Translations under genes and position numbers: made by a program
NCBI GenBank assembly: GCA_029851415.1
Contig: CM056744.1
Location: forward strand, 104,875,338 to 104,939,337
Direction of reading: 5' to 3'
Source: Eretmocerus hayati
Taxonomy: Eukaryota > Arthropoda > Insecta > Hymenoptera > Aphelinidae
Length of the DNA stretch: 64,000 nt
The notes under the pieces: model-generated
Database searches by the model: none
Told to the model about the DNA's origin: nothing
Seen by the model: the letters and a program-made list of their open reading frames with translations, nothing else
In this document: positions 23,180 to 36,639 of the stretch, piece by piece
Numbering within the stretch: the first letter of the stretch is position 1
How the letters are laid out: each line of letters opens with the position of its first letter

Positions 23180-24615
23180 GCGCAGGTTTGATTTTTTATA
23201 TCTTGCAACCCCCTGAACGTTTCGCCAAATACATTTTGTTCAGAACTACGAGAAATAATCCCGAAAAAGTCCAGAAGTATCCAAACTATATATACAGCAC
23301 TAGTAGTTCCTCTTTTTCGGGTCGAAATTCTGCAATTTTTTTTTAGAACGCCTAGGAAGTCTTAGAGTATGGATTCATCCGAAGAATCACAAGGTTGCCT
23401 TCTTTATTGGATTGTGAGGGGAATTTTGAATAGTCAAAAGAATTGCCAAAATCGAGAAAAAAATACCAAAACAATTATATTATTATATGAATGTCCAGTC
23501 TTTAATATTAATCTTCGCTTCTACTGCTCTTTTTTCTAGTATTCTGGTGGATTTTTTCGATCCAAATGAAAAATATGCTTATGAATTTTTGAGAAAAAAA
23601 ATTGATATTTCATGGGTTTTGAGACGTTTTGACGTAAAAATTCAAAATTATAATCAGAACAAATTGAACTAGTCCTACATAATTTAATGGATCGATCTGA
23701 GAAATGTTTTCTGGGGATATTTTTCTTATGATTTTGAACGGGATGTTGTAAAAGTTTGGCGATTCATTCATGGGGTTGCGAGTTCAAAAATAAAATAGGC
23801 CGGAAACTGAATTTTTCAGTCCTTGACTACGCCATTGTTTTTACATCAAAAGAATATACATTAGCATGAATCTTCAGCCTTCCTCAGAAACAGAACGAAC
23901 GATAAAAGAGGTTGTGCCTCTCTATGAGGGAAAGTACAACCCTGATCCCAGGATCTGGACTGAAAAGCCGTGGGAGCTGGAAAATTGTCAAGAAAGTTGA
24001 TTATTTTTGGATGTATTTTTTCACGCGGAACCAGTCAATGTTCAGTCAGCTTTTTGAGAATAGTATTCTTGATTCTCCAATTGTTTATCTCGCAATCCTC
24101 TCAACGGATTACGAAATTCATAAACCTTGTTCAGAATCATGAGAGGTACTCTCAAAGCAATTTTCAAATAGATCCGTTGAATTGTATGGGTCTAGTTGTA
24201 TTTTTTGGATCAAAATTAAAATTTCGAGTTTCTGCATCTCTTGGAACTGGAAGAATATCGATTCTCTGGAGAAACCATTAGCGTACGTTTCTTTTCGGAT
24301 CAAAAGAACACAACCAAAGAATCATGAAAGAAGTTCAAAGTCAGAAAAAAAAATCATTCGTTCGAAATTACATATATACATGAATAAATATATTCAACTT
24401 CCGATGGTGCATTCTCAGCATAACAAAACATTATTCATAATCATGAAAATTTCTAAAATAATCTGAATTCTGCAATTTCGATACGATAGAAAAGAACTAG
24501 TTTCACGTGACCCGATCAATCGATTTGAAACATTTTTTGAGGGTTCCTTATATGATTTTGAATAAGACATCGTATGAATTTAGCGATTCGTTGAGGGAGT
24601 TGCAGAATGGAGGAT
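23180..24615. repeat. Two tandem hairpins (+ - + - repeat) in Dscam1 intron
   Basis: One ~110-base word, recognisable by cgcaa-ccc(c/t)tcaacg and then (g/t)ttcaaaatcat, occurs four times: plus at about 23205-23330, minus at 23665-23785, plus at 24085-24200, minus at 24500-24612. Each neighbouring pair can form a hairpin, and the two hairpins can pair with each other. The copies are diverged, so this is old. It lies in the 22924-25747 intron before the last Dscam1 exon. Confidence 0.6.
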
Positions 24616-25747
24616 GAAAAATGTAAGATATTATTTTCAAAAACTGACGTAACAATTTATTGTTCTGGCATATCCGATAAATACATGCACATAGATTCCA
24701 TTCCTTAACGTTTCTACTGTAATTATTTCACTTTAAAACCGACACTAGATAGCTAGATGGAATCCAGTGTACTTGGAAGGTCAGAGTAAACCTATAAAAA
24801 ATCTATTCCGAAATCGCTATTTTCATATTACTGAGCTCATATACTTTTCATGCATCAGCCCAATTCAACTCTCTATAGGCAACATGACGATAAAAATATC
24901 AATGAATTTAGTATAGCTTCAATCGTGGTTAACAAATCTAACTTTCAAAGCTAGAAATAACTATTTCACTTAATCTAGAATAATCTCATCCAAAATGCCA
25001 TTCTCATAACATATTCACAAGGCAGAAGAGTCCATCAAAATTCATAAAATATTTCAATAAAACCTACTAGGACAGGTAATTCCCGCAAATAATTCCATTC
25101 CATGCTCTAGCATATACATATGTAATTCACATCACAAAAGACTCATGAAATTATCTATCATCATGTCACCACGTAAGTCCATTGAAATCATCTAAGCATT
25201 GTATTGTTATAGAACTCACGTAGATTTTAATGTTTTTCAACACATTTAGAATATCTTTTCTTTTATGTTGGCATGCCGCTTATAGCTGTTATCATTGTTA
25301 TCAGTCATATCATTATTCTATACACCACGTATCATTTATCAATATTTCCATGATATACCGTATCAGTAGATTTTCATTATGCCCATTTGTAGGAATATTC
25401 TTTCGATCTTCATCAGATCACATGAATTCAAAAATGGTCTTGCAAATGGGCATGAAAAAAAAATCAACTACCCCATTTTCGTATCATCGTATCAATCAGT
25501 AATCACCATACTCATATGGTCAAAGTTAAAAAAAAAAGATGAAGATCAATGTTCTTGTCAAAATGTGTAATTTATGTTGTATAACATGCACAAACATCGA
25601 AGAAAAAAATTACCCAAGATAGTGTATACAAACGTATGCGCCACCAATGGATAAAAGGCGCTTTAAGGCATATTAATGAAAGAAAATGTTGACATTGTTA
25701 TTAAAATCGATCGTGTGTGTTTACTTTTTTTTTTTTTTTCTTCACAG

Positions 25748-25826
25748 AAACGAAGCAGGGAAACAAGGCGGCACCTTCGGCAACCACACAGGACTCCTCA
25801 CACCCTACGATACTGTGGCAGTGTAA
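25748..25826 (+). CDS. Dscam1: Dscam1 last coding exon and stop
   Basis: Acceptor is a T-run followed by cttcacag. The frame completes an Arg codon and reads NEAGKQGGTFGNHTGLLTPY then DTVAV and TAA (25824-25826). The C-terminal hydrophobic-X-hydrophobic end (V-A-V) matches a class II PDZ ligand and corresponds to the Dscam1 C-terminus. Confidence 0.93.
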
Positions 25827-28800
25827 TCTGTAAATTTTCTTCAGATTATATTATTCATCGGGGGGACTACGTACACACCATCATCGTTCATTTTTCTCAA
25901 AACCAGGACTGTCTCAAGAAACTGCCAATTTTTTCTATCTATTTATTCAATATTAGTCAACACCAAGATTTCGATACCCTTAATAGTCTTAATTCTCTAT
26001 AATAATCTCATGATGATACATTAGGTGAATACTTGCTATGAGAGTCTAATTCGAAGCATACATACAATATGGATTCTCATACATAATTTTAGGAGTTAAT
26101 ATTGTTCGATCGTTGTTGATGAAATTCTTTCTGGCGAAAAAAAACAACATTTCCTCGTTTTTGCACAGAACAGAGATCAAAAGGTTCCGCATTTTTTCAA
26201 AGCCAAGCGTATCATCATCAATATTTCAACGACTTTGCATTTACCAGTAAAAATTGCACGTAAAAAATTCAAAAATACAAATTACTGCTTCTGAGATTTC
26301 AATTAGTTTGCCGTGTTAGATTATAGAGATATAAAAAAAGATATATGGTTGGCTGCTATCTTCGTCCTGTAACTTTTTTTTATGACGTTTATTGACAATT
26401 ACCTAACGGTATATACAAAAAAATGGATATTATTTTTTCATAATTAATATTCTTCGTTGCTTCGTTTACATAGCGTACGTAGCAGACGACACACCTGAAA
26501 ATAAAAATTGAGATAATTTACAACGGGTGATGACCGAATGATATGTGTCCGAAGATATATAGCGATGAGTTCAGATAATTGAACTTGGGGGAAAAAATCC
26601 TGTTCCCGTGTGTGTCCGCGACTCGATGTAAATAAGCGATATAACGCAAACATGGACGCGGTTTATAAAAAAGATGCAAGATCCGCGGGAAACGTATTTT
26701 AAAAGTTTGTCTTTTGCGTGTAGCAAGAGTCACTGATGAACGGCTATTGCCGTTGGTACATTTACATTTTTTTGTACATGTATATTGTGTCCATTTTTTT
26801 TTCTCATTCTTGCATATATAGATGATATATATATATATTTTTCTTCCTATCCTTTTTACGATATTTGTATAATTTAAGATTTATTTGAATTGTCTATAAA
26901 ATCGTAGCATCATGTTCAATTTTAAGAACTTGATTATAAAAAGACGGGTGACTGGTGCATACCTCGTTGTTCACAAATTTTTTAAAACTTTTTTTTCATT
27001 TTTTTTCCACGGGAATTTAATTTTTTACAGGAAACGAAGATGAAAAAATTGATCTGTAATTCTATATTTTGCCACATAGAGTCACCCGTAGATTGAATAA
27101 TAGAATACCGTATTTTACGTTCGCGTTCAAAGGTTGTGTAATTTTCCGGACGAGCAGCGTCCAAGATGGAAACAAGTAAAAAGCGGGCTTATTTAATGCA
27201 CCGCTTCAAAAAAATGTGAGAAATACTTGTCCTATGAATTTGAATAATGCGACAAGCGAGCATCATCGCCGTAAAAAATTTTTAATGCTAAAATCATCAT
27301 AAGAAAAAAAATAGATACAACCTCGATTGAGATCGATCTCATTTCTGCCCAGCAAAAGATGATAATGAAATCATTCCGAAAAAGGAAATAATGGTATGTC
27401 AAAATGGCGATGATGCAAGCAAATAGTGATTGATAAAATTACAAAATAGTAAGCAGCTGATCGTAGAAAAATAATATCTATCAATGAAACTACGTAGCTG
27501 GGTATTAAGAAAGGACGGATGGTCGCGAGCGAGTATCACATTATTTCAATGATTGAAAAAAATTTGAACAGCCTCCGGAAGGGCACAATTGAATGAAGAA
27601 AAAATAATAATAATAATGTGGTACGAGTCTCATAAATTGTTTTTATGCAGATAATAACTTGATCTAAAAATTATCTATGATTATATATGATAATATGTAG
27701 GTGTCGTAATTTCATTCATTCATTTCTTCGTGTGCCATGCTTTTTATTCGCTCAAAATGATAAATTAAAGCCATGATGAACTGCATTTTGATCCTTGAAA
27801 TGGAAAAAAACGAGGTAACAGAACTAATTAAATCATACCCTACGATCGTATATAATAATAATAATAATACTAATAATAATGATAATGATAATGATAATAG
27901 ACTCCAGTTGGTTCATGTTTAACGAAAATAAAAATCACTTTGCACCCTCACAGCACCATACCTATATACACTTTTAACGAAATATTCATTTTCTTCATCA
28001 TAACGAGTGGGGAGAAGTTATTTTTTGAAAAAATAATGAACCGAGGTGTGTTATATTAAAAAAAAATATGTGTTGGCTCTGTCTAAAGGTCAACTCGTGT
28101 ATTGCTTCCATTAATATACGTATATATAAACATATATATACACAGTCCCTCGACAATTGATAAAAAAGTTTTTCAGTTAGTATACAAACTCCACTGGATC
28201 GTAATGTAAGAAGAAAATAATCAAATTAATCTCATTACAGTGCCGTATTTGATCGTACCCGCAATTTTAGCTCATCATTCTATGATAATAGTGCCAGAGA
28301 CGTTGGGTGGGTGTATCTCGAGTTTTGATGCCGAACATCGGTTGAAATCGAATGCATGATTGGCATAACGAGAGGGATAAATTATTGAGGATAACGTGAT
28401 TAGCAATTATGCAAGCTGATGGAGGTTATTGCACGAATTATTTGACTTGAGAAAAATTCAACAAAATATCGATATTTCCCATCTTTAAGTGATACAAAAT
28501 ACCAAGCAATGGCTTAAGTAATGAAATAATAACGATTTAAGAATCCCTGATGTAACGATTTTCCTCTAATGAATTAAATAGAAATAGCTGCGATGAAAAG
28601 AATAACATGAAAAAATAGAGTATGAAATCATAGAAACGAGGCGGCTTTCTCGTAAACGTGTCTTTCTTTTACGGTTTTACCGTTATAAATGCATGGAACA
28701 ATGAAGAATGTTTGTGAATCGTATATACAATTTTTAGGTTATACTTCGAGCGCAAGTTCGCATGCATTGAGTGATTAGGAATGAGGAATAGATGCACAAA

Positions 28801-29430
28801 ATCGAGTTTACGAGCTAACAATTTCGAATCTCGTTTATTGAAAGATCTCGATTCTTTCCTCGCGAAGTTTGCAATGGCTGAAATATTGAAACGGTTAAGG
28901 AAGATATTCTCAAAAATTTCAAGAATATCATTTTACGTGAGGCACCTGTGGATTCATCCGGTTACGTATGAAAAAAAAAAGATCAAACAGTTGTCGAGGG
29001 GATGATAAGAGCACGATAGAAATTTTTTGGAAGTAAAGGAACAAGTATGAAAGCATGAATTTTCATTGTAAACGAGTAATAATTGGTAAAAGTGTCATCT
29101 CGTGAAAATCGCTTTAAGAGACATAAGTGTGTGTGTATGAATTTGTTATTTGTTAATTTTGCTTTTACGTGAGACATGGCTATTTTTTGTTTTGTCGACA
29201 TTGTTAATATATTCGTACTAATGTGTAGTGTAATTTATTTACGTGGGAGATATAATTAAATTGACATTCGTGTATAATTGCCGATATGCTCAATTTGTCT
29301 ATATGTGAACAATAGAAATGGATATCTTCTCGTACTCTTATTCATAACGCAGTGTGATTACTTTGTTTTTATACCAAAGTTGTAATATCTAATTTGAAGT
29401 TAAATAAATAATAATTAAATCAAAATTGTC
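25827..29430 (+). other. Dscam1: Probable Dscam1 3' UTR
   Basis: After the stop there are 3.6 kb of AT-rich, U-rich sequence with none of the inverted repeats that crowd the neighbouring regions, which suggests constraint. AATAAA words occur at 27927-27932 and 29403-29408, giving at least two possible 3' ends. A (taa/tga)n microsatellite lies at 27851-27899. No coding exon is supported here; frames on either strand are short. The assignment to the UTR is inference from position and composition. Confidence 0.5.
27851..27899. repeat. TAA/TGA trinucleotide microsatellite
   Basis: An array of ataata units turning into tgataa units, about 49 bases, directly readable. Confidence 0.9.
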
Positions 29431-32400
29431 AGTCTGTACCTTCATTCTTCCTGTCAAAACCTTCCTTGATTTAAATTGAATTTCTAATTTTACAAATGAG
29501 ACATTCTTCTGAATTATTTGTAAACTTCGCTTCATACATGGGCCATTATTTTCAATTCGATGAGTGTCTAACTTATGGTCTACATCAGCAGTTAAATGTG
29601 GATTAAATTCATGAATGCGCGAAATGGAAACAAATGCAAGAATGTAAAGTATGTCTTGGTACATAATTTGGCTTCATAATGCAAGCCACATTATTCTCAT
29701 TCATGTTTGAAACTTGAAATATCTTTAAAAATCAAATTATCTATTTATTCGAATTCCAAATCACATTGAAGTCGAGTCTCAAGTCAAAATCTCAAACAAT
29801 AGGTCGAGGTGCAATCCATAAGAACACATGCAATAGAGTATATATATATTCCAAATTCTATTTTGTTGGCCATATGAAGGTATTATCAATTCTGTAATTC
29901 ACCAACAAAGACTTATCACCATCGGCGGTCACAATGTTCAACTTGTCGACAGCTTCAGGAATCTTTTCTGCATTTCTGGGTGAGTACATAGGTCTCCATT
30001 GCACATTCATACTCTGTCGCATCAGATTCAGATTTTATTCCCGAATTAAGGGGATGCGTGAAAAAAGCGCGTAATAGCGGTTACGCTTTTTTTTCGAGCT
30101 TTCGCATTTTGAGCCCTCTGAGGAGTGTTCTAATCACCCATGAAACCCGTTTTGAAAAAAGTGTTCACGAACCACGAGATCTTAAAAAGGGTGGAAATTT
30201 CATTACGCCCTTTCTGCGACTTGACAAAAGGGCGTAAACGCTTCTACGCTCTCTTATTTTCATATGGTGAAAAAATAATTATATAAAAAATTTTCGAGTA
30301 TCAAAAGTTATGCATCGAATTTGCATGATATTTACATCATTCAACTGATCATACACAGCTATTTTCAGACATGCTAAACCGGGGATTATAGCCAAATGTA
30401 CCAAAAGATAGTATAGGCAAAATGCACCTGTTTCTTATCATAAGCTAAGCCAAAAACGTGATGATCCAACCTACAGCCAAAACATATGCGTGCGAACCAC
30501 GTATTCTACAATTTTATGATTTTTGAATTTTTATGCATTAGTTGCTTATCATTTCACAACTCATCATCGAAATTAAGCTTACCATAGCTTCAATTACTCG
30601 TCATTGTAACATCTAAGGGATGCTAAGAAAGGGCGCGCGTACTTAGTGGTAAAATACGAGTCGCAAGCTCGGGGAATCTACCGGCGCTTACCGTAGCGCT
30701 ACGCGAACTCCGTTTCCGAAACGAGTTATCTTCATTTTACAGATCTGTCAAATGCCCGAAGGCCGAACCCCGGAGACTCATCCTGGTCTCCCGAAGAACT
30801 GAATGCATTCCAGTGCTCTCCAGCACTCATTTACATTCAGCTCGCGGTACCCGACCTCAGAAGGGAAATTCCCCTTCCCAAGAACCGAGACTCCGAGAAT
30901 ATATTAATAATCATTCACGAATCAGTATAAAGATCATCGTAAAGAAATTGAATGATAATGGGTCAAAATTTCAAGAGAGATATTGAAACTTGTTCAAATG
31001 ATTTATTCAACTGATCATTTACTTACATTACACACAGGTTTGAACCCACAGAAGGCTGCTAACAATCACTTATCTGTTTACGAACAATTTACTGGAAAGT
31101 CGGGCGTCGAGAAGGAGAAAGAGCGCGCGGGCCAGGAGAAACGGTCTCTTTATAGCCAACGCAAATTCGGCTATCTATGATGAAGAGATGACACGGGTTT
31201 TTCGGGTGACCAATCCCGTGCGATCAGCAAAGCAAGGGAAAACTCGTGATTGAGACTATCATTAATTAGGCGTGCTCTGGTGTTATCACTAGTCCGACAA
31301 CTTCTAATCCGCGATCATCTTGAAAACTAATTACTCTCATCGCCGCTACGATCGCATGCATGGTTTGCGTGTACCCGTCACCGTGAAAAGAATGAGATAG
31401 TATTTATTCTAATATATAATATATTTTTAGATGAAATGCGATCGTCGGGACGTCACATTATGATCACAGATATACAATGGCTTATTATTTTTCAACTACA
31501 TATATTGCATTATTACCAAGGATATACAAGAATATGCCTCAGAATGTAGAGAATCTGGTGTTTCAACCATCGCCAAGATATTTCGTGTATCTCAAAATTG
31601 AATAGTATTATAGCTATGGAAATGATTTTACAGTATTTTCAAATGATGATTCTAGGCACCAAGGGTATTTATTAAGTCCGAATTCACTAATTGAGAGTCT
31701 ATCAATGAATTTAATTAACTCTCTCGAAACATCGAGAAAATGCTATCAATTCTAGGGTTTCTCATAGATGAACAACACAACATTTTTTCTGTAACTAATA
31801 AGAGGGTTTTATTCACATTCCTATCAGATGAATATTCATAATTCCTATATTCATATTACAAAAAATCATCAGAAAAAATCATCTGTAGAAGAAAATAAAT
31901 AAATATTATTAGGTGATTCCATCCCACCCAGCCAGACACTTTGGCTAGAAAAAAGATATAATTTCCCAATGATGTGACCGCGGCTGGTCTCGTTCATATT
32001 TAAACGAAAAGATGATTCTACATTCGTGGGAGCACAACCCTTGTGATTCTAATAACACCCCCATTGGGGCAAGTATCGAATTGCCTTGCCGCATGCCAAA
32101 ACGTGGATGAACCTGGGGTGTGTTCATCCACTGCTCTGTGTTTTGGCCGTGAGGATTCCTACCAAATTATTGATGGGGATAACTGCATCATGGACATGAC
32201 ACCTGCCCCGAAGGTGATCGGTGTCCTTTCCCGCGACGCGAATAGCCCACGGGGAAACTCACTCGTGGTATTAGTATTATTTCAGGTAAAATGAAATATT
32301 ACCTTTACCTTTCCATCATTGTAAGACATACTAACGTGTGTCGAGAAATTAAATGTTTAGAGCTGAGGGCTCAATTTATACGGCATCACGCCTGTATATT

Positions 32401-35389
32401 GGTGCACCACAGCGGAAAACTTCTCACTCTCGTCCGGACAGTCTTGGACGGAAGCTCTAGGTAAAAGCAGAAGCTTATTCACCAGATCATGATACTCAAG
32501 TGCCCGTCCGGAGCGATTCCTCTGGCTTTGCAAACCCCGAACCGCGGGCCCTCTCCACTGACGCGCCCAATTCGGCGGCTCAAAGAGGCGTGTCGGGCGA
32601 TGCGAAAATCATCATATACGTAATGATTTTGTCGTGCATCGATGATTTGAAATTATAGGTATTAGTACCGCTGAATGATGGTATAAGTTCGTACGTGTGG
32701 AATACGTTGGGAGTAACAAGCTGTTAGCCGTTTTACCAAATCAATTTTACTATTCAATACCAAAAACATCTTATACGTGCGGGTTAAACTATACTCGCGA
32801 TATCTGCATATATTCTAGAGAGCAGAATTTGATGGAGATTTAAAATTTAAAATTGAGTGGAATTCTGGACATTGCAATTTCTAAGATAATGTGAGTTATG
32901 CCCCTTTGCTCATAAATTTAAAGAAGTTACGCCCTTTTTCCGAATCCTCATATCTTCATACCAGCTAGACAGCGGTCGAGTGTGTACTGTAACTAACGAC
33001 TCGAAATCTTTGGTATCAGAAGTTTAGAATCATATATTCAATGGATATCGTAATGCAGGAAATTACTCAGATCTCATGAACCGAACCGCGTTGAGTAATA
33101 ACCCGTTCCACTCATCATTCCCCTTCAATGCAAAACCATTTTCCATCTCGACAGTATTCGGCGGACCCGAACTTTATTAGGCACTTTGTTGAAAACATCA
33201 GCCAGAAAAAAAGGCCACATCCTAATCGAACGCCGTGGTTTGGCATGAAAAATCAACGAACAACGATAGCAGAAGTTTCACGATTATTCAACCAAGGAGT
33301 TACTTTGAACGCGAATCTCATATATTCATGTTTCCAGCACACGCGCTTCTTTCAATTTTTTTCAAAATCGATTACGTTAGGATCTTCAAATAAATAGATT
33401 TTATGATTTTTTTAATGTGAAAAAAACGCCAAAAATTTTTCAATGTGGTTTGATGATGACGAATGCCAAATCATATATTTGAAATTTCACCACAACTTTG
33501 TGAGAAATTGCAAATGGCTCGCGATACTTTTCCCCGAACGATTCGCAGCTTCATGCGTAGCAGAGGAACGAGAAACTTTTGGATTTTCGAGTGAATGAAC
33601 TTTAATGCACTATTTATCAATTATCAATTCAGTTATACGCGCGGAATTATTTCGAGAGAGAATGTCTCCGATCCCCATAACGTGCGATGATACACCTATT
33701 CTTGTAACAATCTTTTCTGTTCAAAAATAACGAACACAAAAACTCTCGACTACGTAGGGTTCCCAAAAATGCTTTTTTGATGCAAAATGACCATCTCAAC
33801 AGAACCACATGCTACGGATTTTCGTACACGTCATGAAATCTTCGGTATTCCAGTTTTCTCCGACTATTATGGAATTCAAAGATAATGAGGCAAAACGAGC
33901 ATCAAATACGTGTTCAGAAGGTCGTTTTGAGTTGCCAACGCGTGTTTTCCTCTGCGGCTTTTTCATTCCGAGCACCTGTGTAATCGATGTCACTGGTTGA
34001 TACTATTCGATATCGCTCATACAATCAACGGATTTGAGAGTTGAAACATAATTTGACTAAAAAAGTTCCTGAAACGTCATTCTCGCAAATTCTGAAAAGC
34101 TGCGTTCTGATATTCATTTTTGTGAAGAAGACGAGAGCGATGAGGGAGAAATTCTTACATTGAGCCGCTCACAGGTGTTACCGATATGATCCAACAGTCC
34201 AATTTGGGATTCGGTCGACATAAGATCTTGTCAATCCATTGATGAATTCCACCCTTTATCTTCTCAGTCTGGCGAATTAGTAACACCACGAGCATGGAAA
34301 ATTTTGCAGTAAGTGGCATTTCTGTGCATGATACAGATATTCTCAGGAAATTTTGGAAAATATTTTCCACATCTTTCAGAATTGTTGAGCTCGATCATTT
34401 CAATACCAAAACGAGATATTCTCGCTAAATATAACGACTCCGTATTGTCACTAGATGACACTGTGATCTCTCAGATGTGAGACCGACAACTTTCTTCCCC
34501 AAGGTAAATTACTTTGGTTATTGAGGTGAATTGTGCATGGATGTTTGATGTCACAAATATCTGGATGTTTTGTCCGTGCGTATTCTAGCCTGATTAGAAT
34601 TGTGTGACAACAACCAAAACGTCAATGGGACGATGAAGAAGTTAACAGGGAGGATTGTTCGAATCATTCAAATGTTATATCATCTGATCGTCTTGCAATC
34701 GAATCAGTTATTATAAGAGGAAGATAAGAGATCAATTAAAAATGTCATTGGTGATTCCGGTGTCACTAAATTCGATTACGAGGAATCCCATGATATCAGT
34801 TTATTGAAGTCCTTGCTTTCAAGATTTCCAAGAAACCGCATTACATTCTGCCTACATATCAGCATCGAATGAAGCTTCAAAATTTATCTTTATCTTTTCC
34901 AGAAATGAAGCTGTTGATTTTTATCATAATCCCTGTTTTAGAAGGGGTAGTATTTTCCGAAAACACAACTTCCCATCCTCGTGCAGGTGAGTCTTGAGTC
35001 TAATAATCTTCAACCAAATTCATGATAACGACTTTTCCGATATGTGAGTTCTGATGTGCGAATCTCCATACAGAGTGATTGAAGGCGTCAAATGAATTTC
35101 TATTTCCCGTAGGTATTTCGACGTTGATTCTGAAATTCTCCAAATTGAGAAGGAGAACAATTTGAATATCTGATCCTGATAGTATCCTGCTCCAACATGA
35201 TTTTATGAGCATATCCCAGCAATATCTCGTCATGACATGAGTCAAAGGAAGAGGATTGTAGAATACAAGGTTTTCATTCTCTACGAGAAATTTTTATCAA
35301 ATCGCAAACCTTCCATGAAATGATCACCGAATTTTACGTCTGAGTTCATCGTAATCCTTATTACCTGAGGATCAAATAAGTTGAACCAC
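29431..35389. other. Intergenic stretch with coding-like islands
   Basis: Nothing here is recognised with confidence. Points of note: a coding-like minus-strand segment at 29878-29985; a stretch at 30048-30260 rich in 'gggcgtaa' words that resembles the end of a DNA element, with a possible inverted partner near 32900-32960; a more GC-rich block at 30630-30900 and another at 32360-32620; and minus-strand frames at 34155-34461 and 35000-35245, the former ending at a good gtaag donor. None shows a known domain. Confidence 0.4.
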
Positions 35390-36639
35390 TATCGGTTAAG
35401 AATAGATTGACACCTAGAGAATTTTGGCTATCCTGGCTCCAAAATGATTCGGTACTTCTTTTACTAGGACAATATCAAAGCACATTTGGTTGCGGACATA
35501 AAAAAAGTTTCATGAAGTTGATCGAATGATATTCGCGGCTATAGCTGTTATCAGAATGTAAGAAAACGCAGGTATAAGGCCTATTTTAGAGGTAGCTTGA
35601 CTTTCGGATGCTCTATCTCTGCCAAGAAAATTTTCAGTGCATTGTAAAAAATTGGGGTGATAGATATCTCATTTATCAATAACCTCCAATAAAGATCGGG
35701 TGAAAAAGTCTACAACTTTCGGAGATAATCCAGTTTTGGTTATCCCGAGATCTACTGAAGTTGGAGATTTGATTCGAGAACAGAAAAATCATGAAAAAAT
35801 TCTGGATACCAGAATTGATAAAGCAATATCAGATTACAAAAAAACAATCGAGTGGCAAGGTCTTAATAGTACATTTCGATACAAGGGTGGAAAAACTTTT
35901 TTTCGCTTCCGAGTGTTGGGTTTCCGACCTGAGCCGTCGGCAAAGATCGGAATCAACACGAGGATTCGGAAATAGTATATTAGGTACGATACAAGGGCGC
36001 AAATGATGGTTTTCGCACTTCGAGTGACTTTTTAAGGGCCGAGCCGCAGGCGAGCGTCTAAATAGTCACGAGAAAGCGAAAACCGCTGCGCCCGAGTAGC
36101 ACACTATGTTTTTTGATCTTCTGTGAGCAAATGAAAAGCGACAAACAGTGTGCAAATGACTCATTTGCGCACAGACGATCAAAAATAAGTTTTACACCCG
36201 TGTATCGAATACTATTTTTTGACAAACTGTGAGAGAAAGTGGGAAATCAGTGCGAAAAAGTTACTTTCTCGCACAGTGTGTCAAGGAGTCTCAAGAAGAT
36301 CGAGTTTGCGCTTATTGTAAGGTCTTTATTGCCCTTTATGGCCGGGGCCCTTCAAATTGTCGATGGGCGGGACTACCTGACCGCAAGTCATAAAAGCCAT
36401 CAAGTTGCGGTCCCGGAGTCAACTGAGGTACCATCAATCTGCTGCAATAACTCTGAATCTTTGACAAAGGGGACAATAAAACTATTTCGAGCGCAAATTC
36501 GACCTGGCATTACTATCGAATGTTTTTGGTTCATTAGTACAAGCGTTATAAGCAATAGATAAAATTGATGGTAAGATAATTTAGTTGTCATTCGCATAAT
36601 CAGAGTTCAACAATCACTACTTATGACCATCTCCTCAAG

